Of a stretch of DNA of 64,000 nt, positions 8,591-17,540 are shown in pieces. The stretch is from Mesonia ostreae (GTDB lineage: Bacteria > Bacteroidota > Bacteroidia > Flavobacteriales > Flavobacteriaceae), in NCBI RefSeq assembly GCF_031845265.1, contig NZ_JAVRBG010000004.1, positions 62,001-126,000 on the forward strand. The letters run 5' to 3'. The notes beneath the pieces were generated by a model that worked only from the letters and a program-made list of their open reading frames with translations, did no database searches and had not been told where the DNA came from. The translations under genes and the position numbers were made by a program. The stretch's first letter is position 1; each line of letters begins with the position of its first letter.

Positions 8591-9601
8591 TTAATTCTTC
8601 AACTCCTCTTGAATATAACCAAGATTCAGCAAAGATTCTTCAATCTCTTGTACATTTAATCTTTTGGTGTTATGCGAGTTATAATCCTCGAATTCAGAAA
8701 TTCCTTTTTGGCCTTTGTCAAAATACTTTCCGTAGTTCAAATCGCGATTATCTGCAGGGATACGGTAATAACCCCCAAGATCCTCTGCCTTTAACATTTC
8801 TTCACGGGTACAGAGCGTTTCAAAAAGTTTTTCCCCGTGCCGTGTACCAATAACTTGTACTTCATTATCGGCTTTAAAAACATTGCGCACCGCTTTGGCC
8901 AAATCTTCAATGGTGCTGGCAGGGGCTTTATGTACAAACAAATCGCCCTGATTGCCATTTTTGAAAGCGAAAATTACCAATTCTACCGCTTCTTCAAGAG
9001 ACATTAAAAACCGCGTCATCTCAGGATCGGTAACGGTTAAATCTTTTCCTTCTTTAATTTGTTTGGCAAACAACGGAATTACAGAGCCTCGCGATGCCAT
9101 AACGTTACCATACCGGGTAAGGCAAATGGTGGTGTCTTCTTTAGGTACATTTCGTGAAGCCGCGACAATAACCTTTTCCATTAATGCCTTGGTAATCCCC
9201 ATGGCGTTTATAGGATAGGCCGCTTTATCTGTACTTAAACAAATTACTTTTTTTACTTTGTGTGCTATAGCTGCCTGTACCACATTCTCTGAACCTATTA
9301 CATTGGTCTTGGTAGCCTCTAAAGGAAAAAACTCACAAGAGGGGACTTGTTTTAAAGCGGCGGCGTGAAATACGTAATCTACACCACGCATCGCATTATC
9401 TACACTACTTTTATTACGTACATCGCCTATATAAAACTTGATTTTATCATTTTTATACAGGTTACGCATATCGTCCTGTTTTTTTTCATCTCTGGAAAAA
9501 ATCCTGATTTCCCCAATTTCTGAATCCAGAAAGCGGTCTAATACGGCATTACCAAAAGAACCGGTACCTCCGGTAATTAAAAGGGTTTTGTTTTTGAACA
9601 T
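8591..9601 (-). CDS. fnlA: UDP-GlcNAc 4,6-dehydratase/5-epimerase (FnlA/WbjB/CapE-like)
   Basis: This soluble extended SDR has 336 residues. The NADP loop TGGTGSFGNAV spans 10-20, FSRDEKKQDDMR follows, and the active-site segment STDKAAYPINAMGITK has Met in place of the usual catalytic Tyr (an MxxxK variant, as known in FlaA1/PseB-type dehydratases). TRYGNVMASRGSVIPLF is typical of the FnlA/CapE group. The enzyme turns UDP-GlcNAc into 4-keto-6-deoxy intermediates of L-sugar configuration, the first step to UDP-L-FucNAc. It lies 6 bases after the preceding glycosyltransferase and starts the fnlA-C-B block. Confidence 0.87.
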   Translation of the reverse strand: MFKNKTLLITGGTGSFGNAVLDRFLDSEIGEIRIFSRDEKKQDDMRNLYKNDKIKFYIGDVRNKSSVDNAMRGVDYVFHAAALKQVPSCEFFPLEATKTNVIGSENVVQAAIAHKVKKVICLSTDKAAYPINAMGITKALMEKVIVAASRNVPKEDTTICLTRYGNVMASRGSVIPLFAKQIKEGKDLTVTDPEMTRFLMSLEEAVELVIFAFKNGNQGDLFVHKAPASTIEDLAKAVRNVFKADNEVQVIGTRHGEKLFETLCTREEMLKAEDLGGYYRIPADNRDLNYGKYFDKGQKGISEFEDYNSHNTKRLNVQEIEESLLNLGYIQEELKN

Positions 9602-9607
9602 GGCTTT

Positions 9608-10729
9608 TTAATTTATTTCTTTATAAAAATCTGCCCAAACATTGCTATTTGAACCTATATCAAATTTTTCACTACAAAGTCTGTAAGCATTTTTACGGAT
9701 TTCTTTATATTCAGCATCGCTCATATCCAAGAATCCTACTATTGTTTTAGACAATTCATCTACGCTAGGCAATACCCAAAATCCAGAATTCGTCTTTTCC
9801 AAACTTTCCCAGGGAGTGTTTTTAGAAGCGATTACAGGGGTTCCTTGCGCTAGGGCTTCTAAAACAACATTGCCGAAATTTTCGGATTCTGATGGTAGAA
9901 CGAGGGCATACGAACGCGCTATTAATTTGTCTTTGTCTTCTCCCTGGACATGCCCTAAAAAAGTGACTGACTTTTGAAGCTCCAGATCTTTAACCAAGTG
10001 TTTTAACTTATTTTCGTATGCTATTTCATACGGCAATCGCGCCGAACCCGCTATAACTAATTTAACTTCCCTGCCTAAAGTTTTCTGTGCTTTGTCAATA
10101 GCTTTTATTAAAACATCTATATTCTTTATGGGATTAATCCTTCCTATAAACAATAGTTGATTCTCAACAATATCCAGCGGTTGTTTCTTAGGCATTTTAA
10201 TGTAATTGGGAATTAATGCCACCCCGGCGGCCTTTGGAAAATATTTCTGAATAATTCCTTTTTCAAACTCATTGGTGGCGTGAAAATGAATTTTAGACTG
10301 AAAAACCTTTATAAGCTGTAACCATATTTTTTTCTTTTTAGATTTTATGGAAAGTGCTGCAGAATAAAGTTCTCCACGGGGCGAAATGATTACCTTTTTC
10401 TTCTGGATTACTGCTTTAACCAACAAAGGTAATGTGGGCGGAAAAAACAAGCTGGAAAATTGAATGATATCACTTTGCTTTACCGCGGTCAACCCTTTTT
10501 TTACAAAAGCAGTTCCGCCACTATCTAAAAATTGCACTTTATGGTGGGCAGTACTAATGTTTTGCCCAATGGCCTCTAAAGAAGCTTTATTCTCTAAGCC
10601 AAAATTGCTGCTTATTACTTTGGTTTCAAATTGTGCTTTATCTAAAGCCGTATTTAACCAATACAAGGTATTAGCAGGGCCACCAGCCTGCGAGGGATAA
10701 TAACATAAAAGAGGATGGAAAATTTTCAT
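9608..10729 (-). CDS. GT4 glycosyltransferase
   Basis: This GT-B enzyme has 373 residues. It begins MKIFHPLLCYYPSQAGGPANTLYWL, a glycine-rich acceptor-domain start. The donor domain has LLFIGRINPIKNIDVLIKA, VTFLGHVQGEDKDKLIARS and SESENFGNVVLEALAQGTPVIAS, which contains the E-x7-E motif. It should add one sugar of the cluster A repeat unit at the cytoplasmic membrane; donor and acceptor cannot be told. Its ATG overlaps the TGA of the preceding gene (ATGA), so the two are translationally coupled. Confidence 0.85.
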   Translation of the reverse strand: MKIFHPLLCYYPSQAGGPANTLYWLNTALDKAQFETKVISSNFGLENKASLEAIGQNISTAHHKVQFLDSGGTAFVKKGLTAVKQSDIIQFSSLFFPPTLPLLVKAVIQKKKVIISPRGELYSAALSIKSKKKKIWLQLIKVFQSKIHFHATNEFEKGIIQKYFPKAAGVALIPNYIKMPKKQPLDIVENQLLFIGRINPIKNIDVLIKAIDKAQKTLGREVKLVIAGSARLPYEIAYENKLKHLVKDLELQKSVTFLGHVQGEDKDKLIARSYALVLPSESENFGNVVLEALAQGTPVIASKNTPWESLEKTNSGFWVLPSVDELSKTIVGFLDMSDAEYKEIRKNAYRLCSEKFDIGSNSNVWADFYKEIN

Positions 10730-12060
10730 TGAATGTCGCTGATCACAAATCTATTTTTACCTGCCGAATTATTGTTAATCTCTTCCACCTCATTAACCCT
10801 CAATGAAACAATATTATTGGTCTTCTGATTTATAATAGATTTGATATTTTTAATTATTTTATTGTTTAATTCACCTTTTGATTTAATATTAATGTCTATG
10901 CTATAATCAGTTTTCTGATGTACTTGAAATCCATCAACCTCATCAGGGTAATCGTCAAATATTGTAGTAAAATAATCTCCTGCAATAAATCCTCCATTAG
11001 GTAACTTCACTAAATCTGTAGTCCTACCATATATTTTTTCTAAAAGTGGATATGGCTTTCCACATCCACAATTTTCTTTTTTTATTAGCGATAAGTCACC
11101 ATTTTTATATTTAATAATTGGAAATAAATAGTTATCCAGATCCGTTATCGCTAAATTCCCCAAAGTGCTATTTTTTACGCTATTATCCTTATCGTCTATT
11201 ATGTCAACATGTCTTATGTCCGAATGAACATGTAATCCGTCATGATGGTCACATTCTGTTGCAATCCAATAAACCTCCCCAGACCCATATTGATCATAAA
11301 CTTCAGCATCAAATGCTGATTTTAAATTGTTTCGAATTTTTTTTGTTAACGGTGAGGAGGTACACCAAACAGCCTGAATCCCTCCGACTTTAATCCTATT
11401 CTTTAACACATAATTAGCTACTTCATTCAATGCTCCAGTATAGCCTTGTAAAACAATAGTTTTATTCTCGATTAGTTGAGATATAAATTTTTCAATTTTT
11501 TTATCATTGACGCTACTGGCATCTAAAAAAATTCTTTTAGTGGGGAACCACATTAATTTATTTAGCAAAATGTTCATTTTCGAGCTTCGAGTTAATCTAA
11601 ATACAAAGGCAATATTAGGACTTATAGATAAATTCCACCATTTCATTACCCGCCATCCATTTACATCATTGTAATTATTTTTATCATGCAACACTTTTAA
11701 AGGAGCACCAGAAGTTCCTCCTGTGCTCGAAACGATATGTCGCTTTTGATCAAAATTGGGGTTTATAATTTTATTATAGTTATCTCTAATATCTTCTTTA
11801 GTTATGATTGGAACCAAATCCCAATCATTTTGAACTTTTAATTGGTCTGGATGAAAATTGTGTTTATTATACCATTCCTTATAAAACGGGATATTTTCAT
11901 AAGCATAATAAACTATATTCTTTCGCTTTTCCCAGTTTAATAATTCTAAATCTTTTTTAGACTTTAGATCATTCTCTTTGAATACTTTATATTTCTGAAT
12001 TGCCTTATTCCGAAGTAAAGTATTTTTAAGAATAAATGAAAAGCTAGATAAGTGGCTCAT
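10726..12060 (-). CDS. CapK/PaaK-like adenylate-forming enzyme
   Basis: This protein of 444 residues belongs to the phenylacetate-CoA ligase-like branch of the ANL superfamily. The N-terminal part has WEKRKNIVYYAYENIPFYKEWY, typical of CapK proteins. The ATP-binding P-loop is SSTGGTSGAPLKV, followed by QYGSGEVYWIATEC and ITDLDNYLFPIIKYKNGDLS with the conserved Asp, and by YGRTTDLVKLPNGG. CapK-like proteins recur in capsule and O-antigen clusters, but their reaction is poorly known. ANL enzymes activate a carboxylate as an adenylate, so amino-acid or acyl activation for glycan decoration is possible. Its coupling to the CapA-like gene just upstream is notable. Confidence 0.8.
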   Translation of the reverse strand: MSHLSSFSFILKNTLLRNKAIQKYKVFKENDLKSKKDLELLNWEKRKNIVYYAYENIPFYKEWYNKHNFHPDQLKVQNDWDLVPIITKEDIRDNYNKIINPNFDQKRHIVSSTGGTSGAPLKVLHDKNNYNDVNGWRVMKWWNLSISPNIAFVFRLTRSSKMNILLNKLMWFPTKRIFLDASSVNDKKIEKFISQLIENKTIVLQGYTGALNEVANYVLKNRIKVGGIQAVWCTSSPLTKKIRNNLKSAFDAEVYDQYGSGEVYWIATECDHHDGLHVHSDIRHVDIIDDKDNSVKNSTLGNLAITDLDNYLFPIIKYKNGDLSLIKKENCGCGKPYPLLEKIYGRTTDLVKLPNGGFIAGDYFTTIFDDYPDEVDGFQVHQKTDYSIDINIKSKGELNNKIIKNIKSIINQKTNNIVSLRVNEVEEINNNSAGKNRFVISDIQ

Positions 12061-12062
12061 AA

Positions 12063-13229
12063 TTATAAACCAGTTTTTTTTGTTGATTTATCCCCATAAT
12101 TTTTTAAAACATTTGTAAGCATTTCCCTATGCGATTCACAACGAATCAAGTTAAGCAAGAGCAACCTATTTCTTTCTTTGGTAAAGAAAATTTTAGGTAA
12201 AATTTTTCTATTCTGAAAAGCTTTCACGATTCGAGATGTTGGTTGAATAAGGGTTAGATATTGATCTATATTGAAATCAACGAACTTTTGCCATTCGTTC
12301 ATTAATAATTCCTCCGATTGGATTACATCGTTAATTTTATTTAATTCTTTTAAAAATCTCTTTTTTTCCTCAGCTTTTAATAAACGTACCCCTGGCTCTG
12401 TATCTCCTTGTTTATAAGGAATAATCTCATAATTAATACTATTGTCCTGTTCAATATTCAATTTTACTGCGTACCCATCATTCCAGCCACTTTTTTTCAT
12501 CTCTGGCCAGTCAAAACTGAAGTTACCTAAACTATAAAAAATTAATCCATTATTATATTTTTCAAAGCCACTGTGACAATGCGGATGATGACCTACAACG
12601 GCATCGACGCCAAATTCAATAAGCAACCGATATCTTTTTACTATTTCGGGACTCGGATATTTATAAAACTCATGTCCTCCATGAGCTATTACTATAATAA
12701 CATCTACTTTTCCTTTTAGATCTGTAATAGTTTTATATACAACCGAAATATCGAAAGGGTTTGCTCCATAGTCTCCAGTGGATACTACAGAAAATTCCTC
12801 TTCAGCAATATTAATCAAACCAATTTTTTTTTGGTTTTTAATCAAAATCAAGGGCTTACTAACCTCATTCTTGCTTAATCCCCCACCAACGGTTTTTATC
12901 CCATTTTTTTTACAAGTTTCTATAGTTGTTTTTAAACCATCAAAACCATAATCCAAAATGTGATTATTAGCTAAAGTTACAATATCGAATTTACCTTCCT
13001 TTAAAATATTTATGCTTTCAACAGGAGCTTTTAAATATGGTCCTGTTTTTTGTATTTTTTCAGCTTTCGAAACTAATGGGCACTCTAAGTTTGTAATATT
13101 TATATCGGATGAACAAAGATAATCTTGGAAATCATTGAAAATTCCTTGGGCTTTTTCTTTCTGTATTGATTCTAATACTCTGCCTTGGGGAGCAAAATCG
13201 CCAGTAATAAGAATTGAAGTTGAATTCAT
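12063..13229 (-). CDS. CapA-family (PGA_cap) metallophosphatase-like protein
   Basis: This protein of 388 residues has the CapA/PgsA fold. The motifs are ITGDFAPQGRV near the start, DINITNLECPLV, TLANNHILDYG, IIVIAHGGHEFYKYP and VVGHHPHCHSGFE. They supply the Asp, Asn and His ligands of a calcineurin-like metal site. CapA proteins take part in poly-gamma-glutamate capsule synthesis and in some polysaccharide clusters. This one has no obvious N-terminal membrane anchor, unlike classical CapA. It ends 2 bases before the CapK-like start, so the two probably work together, perhaps on an amide- or ester-linked decoration. That role is inference. Confidence 0.8.
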   Translation of the reverse strand: MNSTSILITGDFAPQGRVLESIQKEKAQGIFNDFQDYLCSSDINITNLECPLVSKAEKIQKTGPYLKAPVESINILKEGKFDIVTLANNHILDYGFDGLKTTIETCKKNGIKTVGGGLSKNEVSKPLILIKNQKKIGLINIAEEEFSVVSTGDYGANPFDISVVYKTITDLKGKVDVIIVIAHGGHEFYKYPSPEIVKRYRLLIEFGVDAVVGHHPHCHSGFEKYNNGLIFYSLGNFSFDWPEMKKSGWNDGYAVKLNIEQDNSINYEIIPYKQGDTEPGVRLLKAEEKKRFLKELNKINDVIQSEELLMNEWQKFVDFNIDQYLTLIQPTSRIVKAFQNRKILPKIFFTKERNRLLLLNLIRCESHREMLTNVLKNYGDKSTKKTGL

Positions 13230-13401
13230 TTTTAATTTGAATTAAAGTTTACTAAAAATTTCGATAGAACAAGAAAAGCTCCAATTCGAATTTGCAAATT
13301 ATTGAAGCAATCTAAAAGTCACCTCTTGATTTCATGATACCTTTTATTTAAGGGAATTATTTTGCGATTAAATTTGCATTTAATCTATTCCTAACAAAAA
13401 T

Positions 13402-14505
13402 TTAGAGTTTCATGTCTTCTGCTGTATTAATATTTCTTACTAACAAGTCTTCATGAGTTAAAAGGGAGCCATCAATAATTTTTTCTAGGGTTTTTTGCCC
13501 ATTCCTACCAATTTCTTCCAACATCTTTTCATCAGTTAAATAATCGCTGATTATCGCTCCTGCCCCATTTGCATTCTTTACAGGAATTTCTATACAATTT
13601 TCAAGATGTTTCATCCTACCCGAAATGCCCCCAACAAAGGTGGTGAATATTGGCAGCCCACTGGCCATGGCTTCATAAAGCACCCTGGGAAAACCTTCAT
13701 CATGCGAGGTAAATACAAAGGCATGAGCTTTGTCATATAGCTCCTTTAATTGATTCTTATCTGAAATCAAACCGTGGACAATAATTTCTTCCTGAAGATT
13801 TGAATTTATTATTTTTTTATTTACTTCCACAAATAAATCTCCTCCCCCAACAATATTTAGGGTAAAGTCAATAGAATTTGCTTTTAGGTCTTCTGCTATT
13901 TCTATCAGTTCATAAATTCCTTTTCGCTCTTCTACCCTGCCTACAAAAAGAAGGTTCCATTTTTCAGGAAGGCTATAAGCACGGTTCCGTTTAAAATCTC
14001 TTAAATCTATATCTATCATGGGTTTTATAACCTCTACCCTTCGACAAAACTTATACATGTCCTGTGCAAAGGACGGCGAAATAGTCAGTATGAATTTTGT
14101 TCTTTTAAGAATATATCGATCTGTTTTATTTTGATTATAATATTGTCCACGAATATAAAGACCAAAAGGTTTATTCAGAATAACCGCCATCATCCCCACC
14201 ATTCTACTTAAAGTTGCCGGATAAAATAAATAAATATAATCAACTCTTGAAATCAAATAGATAAGCTTGAAATAAGAAAGTGGATTTCTTTTGTTGCCGA
14301 AAACAGCATGGCTAATTTCATTACTATTTAAATCAAAATTTAAAATATTATTATTATTATCATATTTACTTTGGAAGTCTAAAAAGTGTATATCGAATTT
14401 TGTTTTTAGTCTTTTTAGAAACTTACCAGTATTTTTAGTTATGTAAGCGGTGTTATTCTCATTGGAGACTCCAATGGAACCATTGCCGACTATAAGTGTT
14501 TTCAT
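13402..14505 (-). CDS. GT4 glycosyltransferase
   Basis: This GT-B enzyme of 367 residues starts MKTLIVGNGSIG. The donor domain has LLFVGRVEERKGIYELIEIA, IIVHGLISDKNQLKELYDKA and FPRVLYEAMASGLPIFTT, which contains the E-x7-E type motif. It should be one of the cluster A sugar transferases; specificity is unknown. About 40 bases upstream of its start lies a decayed copy of the N terminus of a close relative (14546-14715), so the gene seems to have been exchanged or duplicated here. A gap of 172 bases with no gene separates it from the CapA-like gene. Confidence 0.83.
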   Translation of the reverse strand: MKTLIVGNGSIGVSNENNTAYITKNTGKFLKRLKTKFDIHFLDFQSKYDNNNNILNFDLNSNEISHAVFGNKRNPLSYFKLIYLISRVDYIYLFYPATLSRMVGMMAVILNKPFGLYIRGQYYNQNKTDRYILKRTKFILTISPSFAQDMYKFCRRVEVIKPMIDIDLRDFKRNRAYSLPEKWNLLFVGRVEERKGIYELIEIAEDLKANSIDFTLNIVGGGDLFVEVNKKIINSNLQEEIIVHGLISDKNQLKELYDKAHAFVFTSHDEGFPRVLYEAMASGLPIFTTFVGGISGRMKHLENCIEIPVKNANGAGAIISDYLTDEKMLEEIGRNGQKTLEKIIDGSLLTHEDLLVRNINTAEDMKL

Positions 14506-14545
14506 TGTTTTAAATTAAAAGTTAATCTTCAAAAGTTTAGGAAAT

Positions 14546-14715
14546 TTAAACTGCTAAATTAAAGTTCTGGAGATTGTTGTTTTGATCGTATTGCTTGGAA
14601 TTTTGGGTAAAACTCGCCGCAAACTCCTTATCCGGTTTTTGTAAAATACCGGTATGATTATTAATATAAAAATTGGTATTCCTATGGAACCGTTACCGAC
14701 AATAAGTGTTTTCAT
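14546..14715 (-). pseudogene. N-terminal remnant of a paralogous GT4 glycosyltransferase
   Basis: From the ATG at 14715 the minus strand reads MKTLIVGNGSIGI, nearly identical to the start of the intact glycosyltransferase at 14505. After a frameshift it continues as NFYINNHTGILQKP and QYDQNNNLQNFNL, up to a TAA at 14546-14548. The intact protein has TAYITKNTGKFLKR and KYDNNNNILNFDL at the same places. The remnant therefore covers the first roughly 56 residues of a relative that lost the rest. It marks a past recombination or gene replacement at the start of this gene. Confidence 0.7.
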
Positions 14716-14725
14716 ATGATCTCTT

Positions 14726-15979
14726 TTATCTCACAACAAGATTTAGCCTTAGATAAAAGGCATAAAAAATAAAGAAAAGGAATGGTATGGTTCTAGAGTG
14801 AGAGGCATAGAAATGGGTGAAAAGCCCTAACATGGGAATACTAATTAAACAGAATAAAAATAACATTTCGTAAAATTGGTAATAAACTTTGTTTTTAAAA
14901 TGTAATATTTTTTTTGAAAAGATAAATAAACAAAAACAGTATATAATCGCTGCCAATTTACCTGAAGCCACCATAATATCTCCAATAAAAGTAGAAAAAA
15001 CACCAACATATGTGCCAGTTTTGCCCAATATTGCAGAATTTAATTCTACTGTACTGTTTATCCCATTATCAATAAATAAATTATAAAACCAAGGAAAAAT
15101 TCTTTGCAACGAAAATTGTCCATAATCTACATTGTCAAAAAAGTAACAAAAATAAATATACGATTGACCAGCGTAAGAAATAATAGAATCTTGACTCCCA
15201 TTTTCTCCTTCACCAAATCGGGAAAATGTAACCATTAAAAAATAGGAACCTATAAGACCTAATATAATACCCGTAATTTTAAAAATCTTTCTATGTTGTC
15301 TTTTAGTCATATGTGACCAAAAAATAACCAGCATCAATCCATAAGAAATTAACCAATAAATTGATTTTGATCGGTCTACTCCCAAAATTCCAATTATAAT
15401 AATGGACATAGATGATAATAAAATAATAGTGTTGAATAATTTAGATTTATTTAAAAAGCAAATACTATAAAAGTAGAAAAGCAGCATTATGATTGAGAAA
15501 CCTCCAAAAGAATTCGCTAAAACCATTACAGAATGAAATGGCCCACCGGTCGCAACATCTTCAGAAATGGCCTCCCCACGGGATTTTGCAATTCTAAGTG
15601 CTCCCAAATCCCCTTTTAGAATTTGAACAATATTGCCAGCCGCTGAAACTACTATTAACAAAAAACAACCAAAATAAAAATAAACAATTTTATTAAATGA
15701 TTTAGGTTTATTAAGTCCTATTGTTAAGATTCTTTCACCTCTAAAATTGTAAAAAGGCCAAATTGTCAATGTTAACAAAAAACAATATAATACAGTAGGA
15801 ACAACACCTATTTCGTAATTTTTTAGAACATAAGGACGAAGACTACTAATCTCCATCAATAAGGCAAAAAAGCTCGTAAGCGAATAAATAGAAACAACAT
15901 ACGCACCAATGTTAAACCCTCGTCTTTTATAGATAAATATTAATAAGAGAGTAAAGTATATAAAAGGAAGCACTACCAT
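14726..15979 (-). CDS. wzy: O-antigen/capsule polymerase (Wzy-like)
   Basis: This membrane protein of 417 residues has roughly ten to twelve hydrophobic segments and a larger hydrophilic loop in the second half (FSRFGEGENGSQDSIISYAG and on to VELNSAILGKTGTYVG). Wzy proteins have little sequence conservation. The call rests on topology, on its place next to the flippase at 16093 and on the absence of any other polymerase in cluster A. It would join lipid-linked repeat units on the periplasmic side. A gap of 113 bases separates it from the flippase. Confidence 0.7.
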   Translation of the reverse strand: MVVLPFIYFTLLLIFIYKRRGFNIGAYVVSIYSLTSFFALLMEISSLRPYVLKNYEIGVVPTVLYCFLLTLTIWPFYNFRGERILTIGLNKPKSFNKIVYFYFGCFLLIVVSAAGNIVQILKGDLGALRIAKSRGEAISEDVATGGPFHSVMVLANSFGGFSIIMLLFYFYSICFLNKSKLFNTIILLSSMSIIIIGILGVDRSKSIYWLISYGLMLVIFWSHMTKRQHRKIFKITGIILGLIGSYFLMVTFSRFGEGENGSQDSIISYAGQSYIYFCYFFDNVDYGQFSLQRIFPWFYNLFIDNGINSTVELNSAILGKTGTYVGVFSTFIGDIMVASGKLAAIIYCFCLFIFSKKILHFKNKVYYQFYEMLFLFCLISIPMLGLFTHFYASHSRTIPFLFFIFYAFYLRLNLVVR

Positions 15980-16092
15980 ATATGCGAATTTGCGACTTTA
16001 ATTTGATTACTATAAATACAATTTGGAACTTTCCTGTTTATTATTTCGCGAGTGTTAATTCTAATAAATCCTTTAGAAAGTAAAATGAAATT

Positions 16093-17529
16093 TTAAACTG
16101 TAGTTCCTAATACCTCCAACTCCCTATTCTTTGCTATGGTAGTCCTAAATATGTTATAGTCTTTCCAAAAAACAAACCCATAGTATCCAATGAGCACAAA
16201 GGAAATTAGTATTTTAAACCATATGTTTGGCAATTGGTACATGGAATAGATGGCTAGAAAAAACGCTGGTAAGGCTAACATTATAAACTTTGGTATCTTA
16301 AAAGGGATATAGTATAATTTATTGGATACAAACCAGCTTAAAGCCACTAAAACCGTATTGGTAATCAACATAGAATAGACCACTCCATATAACCCAAAGG
16401 AGCGTATTAAGAAATATAATGTTGAAATATTAATAATTACTGATACAAAAAATGTATAAGATAAAAATTTTGTTTTTTCTAAAACTTTGGGTCCTATATC
16501 TACAATTTCTTTAATAATAAATAAAGAAAAATATAGTGACAAGCCGCCTACAAAATGGTGTGATTCATAAAATTCTTGAGAAGCCACTAAAACAACTAGC
16601 TCTTTCGAGAACAGAGATATTAAAGACACCAAGAGAAAAAGTGGTCCTGAAGCTAGCCCTAAGGTATGTGCGAAAGTGGTTTTATGGTCTGGCTTTTTTA
16701 ACTGTTCAAACATAAAAGGAGCCCAGGCCATAATAAAGGCTGAATAAATTAACTGGATAGCCGAAGCCAATTTTAACGATAATGAATATACACCTATTGA
16801 AGCGACGGTTAAGAAGCTTACCATAAAGAATCGGTTTGCATAAGATAGGGATACACTTCCCACACGAGCCGGAATTTGAGGCATGGCATATTTCCACGCT
16901 TTCTTAAAAAGTGGAATTGACATTTTTAATGCCAGATAATCTCTTACAGCGAGAAATATAAGTATTGAGGATACAGCGAGACTTACCAATTGCGCATAAA
17001 AAACACCTTCTATGCCTATTTTTAACCAAACTACCAAAACCAATACCAAAGCAAGCATTAAAAGTACCTTAGCTAACATAAGAAAAACAAAACTCTTATT
17101 TTTTTTCTCATACCTTAAAAGAATAAAAGCCAACATAGAAAAATTGGTGAACGGTAATTGAAAGGAAGCTAGCTCTATTAATCCTGAATATTCTACCGTT
17201 TTAAAAATAAGTGATGAAATTTGTGCCGAAAAAAAGAAGAGAACAAGGGTTAAAAAGATTGAAAAAGATACTATTACAATAAAAATAGTCGAAATAAATA
17301 TTTTCTTTAATTTTCCCTTTAATTCGTAGTAATAACGCTGCATGGCCGTTTCTAGCTGTAAAATTGCAAATATGGAAGCGATACCCAAAATTACTTGAAT
17401 GAGATCTATTACTCCAAATTCTACCGTTGTAAAATACCGCGTATAAACCGGTAATAATAAAAAGGCCATCATCTTTTGAATAGAGGTCGCCAAACCAAAA
17501 GAAAAGAAAGATTTAATAAACTCCTTCAT
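16093..17529 (-). CDS. wzx: Oligosaccharide flippase of the MOP superfamily (Wzx)
   Basis: This protein of 478 residues has the 12 to 14 transmembrane segments of polysaccharide flippases. The N terminus FIKSFFSFGLATSIQKMMAF and the following PVYTRYFTTVEFGVIDL are typical of Polysacc_synt family proteins. The C-terminal half has PQIPARVGSVSLSYANRFFM. It should move the undecaprenyl-linked repeat unit of cluster A across the inner membrane. A second, different flippase is encoded at 38403, so it is assigned to cluster A by position. It begins 11 bases after the stop of the previous gene. Confidence 0.85.
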   Translation of the reverse strand: MKEFIKSFFSFGLATSIQKMMAFLLLPVYTRYFTTVEFGVIDLIQVILGIASIFAILQLETAMQRYYYELKGKLKKIFISTIFIVIVSFSIFLTLVLFFFSAQISSLIFKTVEYSGLIELASFQLPFTNFSMLAFILLRYEKKNKSFVFLMLAKVLLMLALVLVLVVWLKIGIEGVFYAQLVSLAVSSILIFLAVRDYLALKMSIPLFKKAWKYAMPQIPARVGSVSLSYANRFFMVSFLTVASIGVYSLSLKLASAIQLIYSAFIMAWAPFMFEQLKKPDHKTTFAHTLGLASGPLFLLVSLISLFSKELVVLVASQEFYESHHFVGGLSLYFSLFIIKEIVDIGPKVLEKTKFLSYTFFVSVIINISTLYFLIRSFGLYGVVYSMLITNTVLVALSWFVSNKLYYIPFKIPKFIMLALPAFFLAIYSMYQLPNIWFKILISFVLIGYYGFVFWKDYNIFRTTIAKNRELEVLGTTV

Positions 17530-17540
17530 ATAAATTAACC

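Noticed and set aside
13230..13401. Possible gene in the gap between the CapA-like gene and a GT4
   Set aside because: No frame of useful length and no start; it is a plain gap of 172 bases.
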